Origin: Candidatus Nitrosopumilus sp.
GTDB taxonomy: Archaea > Thermoproteota > Nitrososphaeria > Nitrososphaerales > Nitrosopumilaceae
Direction of reading: 5' to 3'
NCBI GenBank assembly: GCA_029860565.1
Contig: JAOUAY010000039.1
Coordinates: 1 to 8,815 of the forward strand
Length of the DNA: 8,815 nucleotides
Shown piece after piece: positions 5,897-8,815 of this stretch. The position numbers were made by a program, and so were the translations under genes. The notes beneath the pieces are model-generated. The model was not told the origin of the DNA, did not search any database, and saw nothing but the letters and a program-made list of their open reading frames with translations. The stretch's first letter is position 1, and each line of letters opens with the position of its first letter.

Positions 5897-6463
5897 ATGA
5901 TTCTGCATTTTATTTTTGTAGTACCTGAAGAAGATCGTGAAAAACGACAATTTGAGTATGAATATGTCAAAAAAATGAGTCAATTTTACAAGGTTTGGCT
6001 TAAGGAAAAATTTGGCAAAGACTATGAAATTCAATGTGATGAAATGATTACAACACCTCGAAGTATTTTTCAACGTCTTGACACTCACATACTAATACGT
6101 GATCATGAACAAAGGGGAAAAGATACCTATCATTTCTATTTGACTCATTTCAAACCATGGTGGACTGATTGCACTTGTGAAGGATATCATGCTGAAAATT
6201 TTGGAATGGTATTTTGGCAAACTCCCAAAGAACCAAATGATACATTGTTTCTTGCAGAAAAAAATTGCACCACCGTGTCTCATGAATTAACTCATGAAAT
6301 GCTGAGAATCGCTGGACACAAAAAATTCATACATGACGTTCATGATATATGGACTAAGCATTTCTATGAACAATTAGAATTTGACCAGTACGGTGAAGAT
6401 TTTCAAAAAACTGACGGCAAACCAATGTTTCTAACAATGAACACTTCACAATTGGATTTATAA
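5897..6463 (+). CDS. Putative HELTH-motif zinc metallopeptidase-like protein
   Basis: A 188-residue protein with no recognised family but a textbook zinc-binding motif: SHELTHEML, with H129-E130-x-x-H133 on a predicted helix. His/Asp candidates for a third ligand follow closely (H141, H146, D147, H149). The preceding part is beta-rich and aromatic (THILIRDH, TYHFYLTHFKPWW, FGMVFWQTP), with a CTC pair (C92, C94) and C124 just before the active-site helix. No signal peptide or membrane segment is seen, so a cytoplasmic protein is expected. Peptidase activity is inferred from the motif only; the substrate is unknown. It starts at the ATG 18 nt after the RAM-domain gene and ends 14 bp from the convergent gene at 6478. 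Confidence 0.7.
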   Translation: MILHFIFVVPEEDREKRQFEYEYVKKMSQFYKVWLKEKFGKDYEIQCDEMITTPRSIFQRLDTHILIRDHEQRGKDTYHFYLTHFKPWWTDCTCEGYHAENFGMVFWQTPKEPNDTLFLAEKNCTTVSHELTHEMLRIAGHKKFIHDVHDIWTKHFYEQLEFDQYGEDFQKTDGKPMFLTMNTSQLDL

Positions 6464-6477
6464 AATAATTTTTAATC

Positions 6478-7110
6478 TTAACACTTTGTAACTGAATAAA
6501 TATTATTTTCAAAGTTTGCCGTTTTAAAGTTTAACATATTTTCAGGATCATCTGTTCTTGAGTTGCTCAAGGTTTCAAGTTCTTTTAATGCATCCAGTCT
6601 AAAGCCTACTGAAGATCCATAGATTCCATCAGTTAACATGGTTCCATGATCTCCTTTTTTGATATCGTCAACCATTTCATAAAATCTATCTATTTCTTTT
6701 TTGTTTACTGGATTTCCAGTTGCCTTGTTATATGCAATTGCAATATACATTCCGTTATTTTTTATTGCGATAGGAATTTTGTGATTTTTACCTGTTGCTC
6801 CTGGAATTGTATCGTTAACTATAACTTCACATTTGTGATATATGCTTGAGACATATGCGAAGAATCTATACTGTGCATATTTTCCTGCAGCATCTTCTTG
6901 ACAATCCACAAAAACCTTGTGTAAAAATTCTAAAGCATCATCATTCATGCTTTGTAGTCTGTCATCAATTCTTCCTCTTTCAAGTAGTTCTGATTTGCAT
7001 TCTTTTGCAACTAATACTAAAATAAAATCTGGTAAATTATAATTTTTAAGGGTTGTAACAAATGCGCCTGCTTGTGACATACCAAACTTTGGAAATCCTT
7101 TATTTACCAT
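6478..7110 (-). CDS. Hypothetical protein, 210 residues, faintly PD-(D/E)XK nuclease-like
   Basis: I do not recognise this as a named family. The start at 7110 is supported by GAGGT 6 nt upstream. The N-terminal half is mostly helical (about 15-70: FVTTLKNYNLPDFILVLVAK, DDALEFLHKVFVDCQEDAAG). Residues 112-175 read as strand, strand, helix, strand: IPIAIKNN, MYIAIAYNKATGNPVNKKEI, DRFYEMVDDIKKGDHGTMLT, DGIYGSS. That pattern resembles the core of Mrr/restriction-type PD-(D/E)XK folds, in which a strand ending in the catalytic Lys is followed by G-x-P-V-x-x-x-E-I and a helix. The usual acidic-x-Lys signature is not intact (IAYNK), so it may be an inactive relative, or the likeness may be accidental. 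It is soluble, with no signal or membrane segment, and sits alone between convergent and divergent neighbours. Confidence 0.8.
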   Translation of the reverse strand: MVNKGFPKFGMSQAGAFVTTLKNYNLPDFILVLVAKECKSELLERGRIDDRLQSMNDDALEFLHKVFVDCQEDAAGKYAQYRFFAYVSSIYHKCEVIVNDTIPGATGKNHKIPIAIKNNGMYIAIAYNKATGNPVNKKEIDRFYEMVDDIKKGDHGTMLTDGIYGSSVGFRLDALKELETLSNSRTDDPENMLNFKTANFENNIYSVTKC

Positions 7111-7116
7111 GATTAT

Positions 7117-7121
7117 ACCTC
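7117..7121 (-). promoter_or_regulatory. Shine-Dalgarno site for the 210-residue hypothetical
   Basis: On the minus strand GAGGT precedes the ATG (7110-7108) with a 6-nt spacer. This gene therefore appears to have a short leader, unlike the leaderless neighbours, and the site fixes its start. Confidence 0.6.
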
Positions 7122-7157
7122 AATTTAGAAAATTTGCAACTCCTAAGCACTGTATTA

Positions 7158-7170
7158 AAAAGCAGCTTTT
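7158..7170. repeat. Interrupted palindrome in the divergent intergenic region
   Basis: AAAAGC and GCTTTT flank a single central A, a perfect 6-1-6 inverted repeat. It lies between the hypothetical (minus strand, start 7110) and aconitase (plus strand, start 7266). It is too tight to form a hairpin and looks like a small dimeric operator, but no regulator can be assigned. Confidence 0.35.
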
Positions 7171-7230
7171 GGCTTATAATTGTTGAGAATTCGCCTGCCT
7201 ATTGAAACAATTTTCTTAATTTTTAAATTG

Positions 7231-7243
7231 TAAATATTAAATT
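7231..7243 (+). promoter_or_regulatory. TATA element of the aconitase gene
   Basis: TAAATATTAAATT is centred about 29 nt before the GTG start at 7266, the spacing of a leaderless archaeal promoter. No ribosome-binding site is seen between it and the GTG. Confidence 0.6.
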
Positions 7244-7265
7244 CGGGACTATTTTACAACAATTC

Positions 7266-8815
7266 GTGGAAATCAACACTACTGCTGAACTTGTTTCTAA
7301 TGTGTATCTGAAATTAAAAGAAAATATTGTAAAATATAGAAGAGTAGTTGGAAAACCTCTAACCCTTACTGAGAAAATCCTATGTGGTCATTTTAATGAA
7401 ATTGATGATAATATCTTCACTGGTGGAAAAGATTATGTCTTTTTAAAACCTGATAGGGTTGCATTACAAGATGTTACTGGACAGATGGTGATGCTTCAAT
7501 TCATGCAAGCAGAACTCAAAGAAACGTCTTTGCCAACAACTGTACATTGTGATCATCTCATAAGAGCTGAAGTTCAAGGTGATGTTGACATGAAAGTCTC
7601 CCTTGATGAAAATAGTGAGGTTTTCAAATTTTTGCAATCAGCTTCTGCAAAATATGGATGTGGTTTTTGGAAACCAGGTGCTGGAATAATTCATCAAGTA
7701 GTTTTAGAAAATTATGCATTTCCTGGTGGATTGATGATTGGTACGGATTCTCATACTCCTAATGCTGGAGGTCTTGGGATGATTGCCATAGGTGTTGGTG
7801 GTTTAGACGCAGCTGAAACTATGGCGGGTCTACCTTGGGAATTACTATATCCTAAAAAAATAGGTGTTAAATTAACTGGCGAACTTAGCGGATGGACTGC
7901 CCCTAAAGATATCATATTGAAGGTTGCTGATGAACTAACCGTATCTGGCGGTACAAATGCAATAGTTGAGTATTTTGGTCCTGGAACAAAATCTATCAGC
8001 TGTACTGGAAAGGCTACAATTGCTAACATGGGTGCTGAAATTGGTGCAACATGTTCTGTTTTTCCATATGATGAAAGAATGGAAACTTATCTAAAATATA
8101 CCAACAGGGGTGACATATCTGAACTTGCAAATCAAAACAAAGAATCTTTGATTGCAGACACTGAAGTTGAAGCAAATCCTGAAAATTTCTTTGATAGAGT
8201 AATTGAAATAAATCTATCAACATTGGAGCCACATATCGTCGGACCTCATACTCCTGATTTGGCACGTACCATTTCTAAATTATCTGATGATGTAGAATCA
8301 AAAGATTACACTGATCCGATTTCTGTTGCATTAATTGGTAGCTGTACAAACTCATCCTATGAGGACATGTCAAGGGCTGCAAGCTTGGCTGAACAGGCAA
8401 AATCAAAGGGAATCAAGGCAAAAATTCCATTACTGGTAACTCCAGGCTCTGAACAAATTCGAGGAACCATCGAAAGAGATGGACAAATGGATTCTCTCAA
8501 AGATATTGGTGCAACCGTTTTGGCAAATGCATGTGGGCCTTGCATTGGTCAATGGAACAGACCCGAATTAGAAAAGGATCAACAAAATACCATTGTTACG
8601 ACATTTAACAGAAATTTTCCCGGACGAAATGACGGACGCAGAAATACACTAAACTTCATTGGCAGTCCTGAAATGATAATTGCATTAGCATTGGGCGGAC
8701 GACTCTCCTTTAATCCATTAAAAGATGAACTGACTGCATCTGATGGAACAAAGTTCAAGCTTGAACCACCAAAACCTGCACCTGAAGTTCCTAAAGATGG
8801 ATTTGTGATACCTGA
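7266..8815 (+). CDS. acn: Aconitate hydratase, mitochondrial-like type (partial, 3' end outside the window)
   Basis: Interconverts citrate and isocitrate through cis-aconitate using a [4Fe-4S] cluster. The first 516 codons are present without a stop; the C-terminal swivel domain (domain 4) lies beyond the window. Visible motifs are LTLTEKILCGH near the N-terminus, DSHTPNAGGLGMIAIGVGG (from D161), GSCTNSSYEDM with cluster ligand C360, ANACGPCIGQW with ligands C423 and C426, and NRNFPGRNDGR. The spacing of the three ligands (63 and 3 residues) and the wording of the motifs match mitochondrial aconitase more closely than bacterial AcnA/IRP or AcnB. In an autotroph using the hydroxypropionate/hydroxybutyrate cycle it would feed 2-oxoglutarate synthesis. 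The start is GTG at 7266: a stop at 7224 closes the frame upstream and no in-frame ATG lies between. A TATA element sits at the right distance. Confidence 0.95.
   Translation, partial: MEINTTAELVSNVYLKLKENIVKYRRVVGKPLTLTEKILCGHFNEIDDNIFTGGKDYVFLKPDRVALQDVTGQMVMLQFMQAELKETSLPTTVHCDHLIRAEVQGDVDMKVSLDENSEVFKFLQSASAKYGCGFWKPGAGIIHQVVLENYAFPGGLMIGTDSHTPNAGGLGMIAIGVGGLDAAETMAGLPWELLYPKKIGVKLTGELSGWTAPKDIILKVADELTVSGGTNAIVEYFGPGTKSISCTGKATIANMGAEIGATCSVFPYDERMETYLKYTNRGDISELANQNKESLIADTEVEANPENFFDRVIEINLSTLEPHIVGPHTPDLARTISKLSDDVESKDYTDPISVALIGSCTNSSYEDMSRAASLAEQAKSKGIKAKIPLLVTPGSEQIRGTIERDGQMDSLKDIGATVLANACGPCIGQWNRPELEKDQQNTIVTTFNRNFPGRNDGRRNTLNFIGSPEMIIALALGGRLSFNPLKDELTASDGTKFKLEPPKPAPEVPKDGFVIP

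Noticed and set aside
7751..8545. Minus-strand open frames opposite the aconitase gene
   Set aside because: They are shadows of the strongly supported aconitase reading frame and show no protein-family motifs.
1..8815. CRISPR arrays, insertion sequences, integrase sites
   Set aside because: No regularly spaced repeats, transposase motifs or tRNA-linked attachment repeats were seen on either strand.

Overview
The window looks like a chromosome segment of an ammonia-oxidising-type archaeon (Nitrososphaerota/Thaumarchaeota, Nitrosopumilus-like). It is AT-rich and densely packed, with genes on both strands. Most genes have A/T-rich TATA-like elements about 22-30 nt upstream of the start codon, as expected for leaderless archaeal transcripts. 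The aminoacyl-tRNA synthetases are of archaeal type. The lineage call rests on protein flavour and gene style recalled from memory, not on a search.

Layout. 1-270 is the 3' end of a gene with an HNH-like zinc-binding fold whose catalytic histidine position is not conserved. 333-416 is a very short ORF for a one-helix membrane protein. On the minus strand, trpS (1809-697) is followed by a 93-residue conserved-looking hypothetical that overlaps it by ATGA. A 45-bp gap with one central TTTAAA element separates trpS from the divergent pheS-pheT pair (1855-4886), which encodes both subunits of archaeal phenylalanyl-tRNA synthetase.

After pheT, 4887-5175 has no convincing protein gene. It contains a GC-rich island (about 4962-5129) that folds as two consecutive hairpins. 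Each ends in the identical heptamer ACATTAT, and in both the spacing from the upper stem to the ACA is exactly 15 nt. This is the architecture of an archaeal box H/ACA pseudouridylation guide RNA, and it is the most interesting item in the window. The first pocket is partly complementary to the 23S rRNA peptidyl-transferase segment around E. coli U2584-U2586.

Downstream come an EVE-domain protein (5176-5595), a stand-alone Lrp/AsnC effector (RAM) domain (5639-5878) and an uncharacterised HELTH-motif putative metallopeptidase (5897-6463). A convergent 210-residue hypothetical (7110-6478) shows faint PD-(D/E)XK-nuclease-like features. Last, an aconitase closely resembling the mitochondrial type starts at 7266 and runs off the window end.

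Themes. Much of the window serves translation and RNA modification: TrpRS, PheRS, a candidate guide RNA, and an EVE protein of the modified-base-binding PUA/ASCH-like superfamily. The rest is central metabolism (aconitase), amino-acid sensing (RAM domain) and several lineage-type hypotheticals. No CRISPR, tRNA, rRNA, insertion sequence or phage gene was seen.
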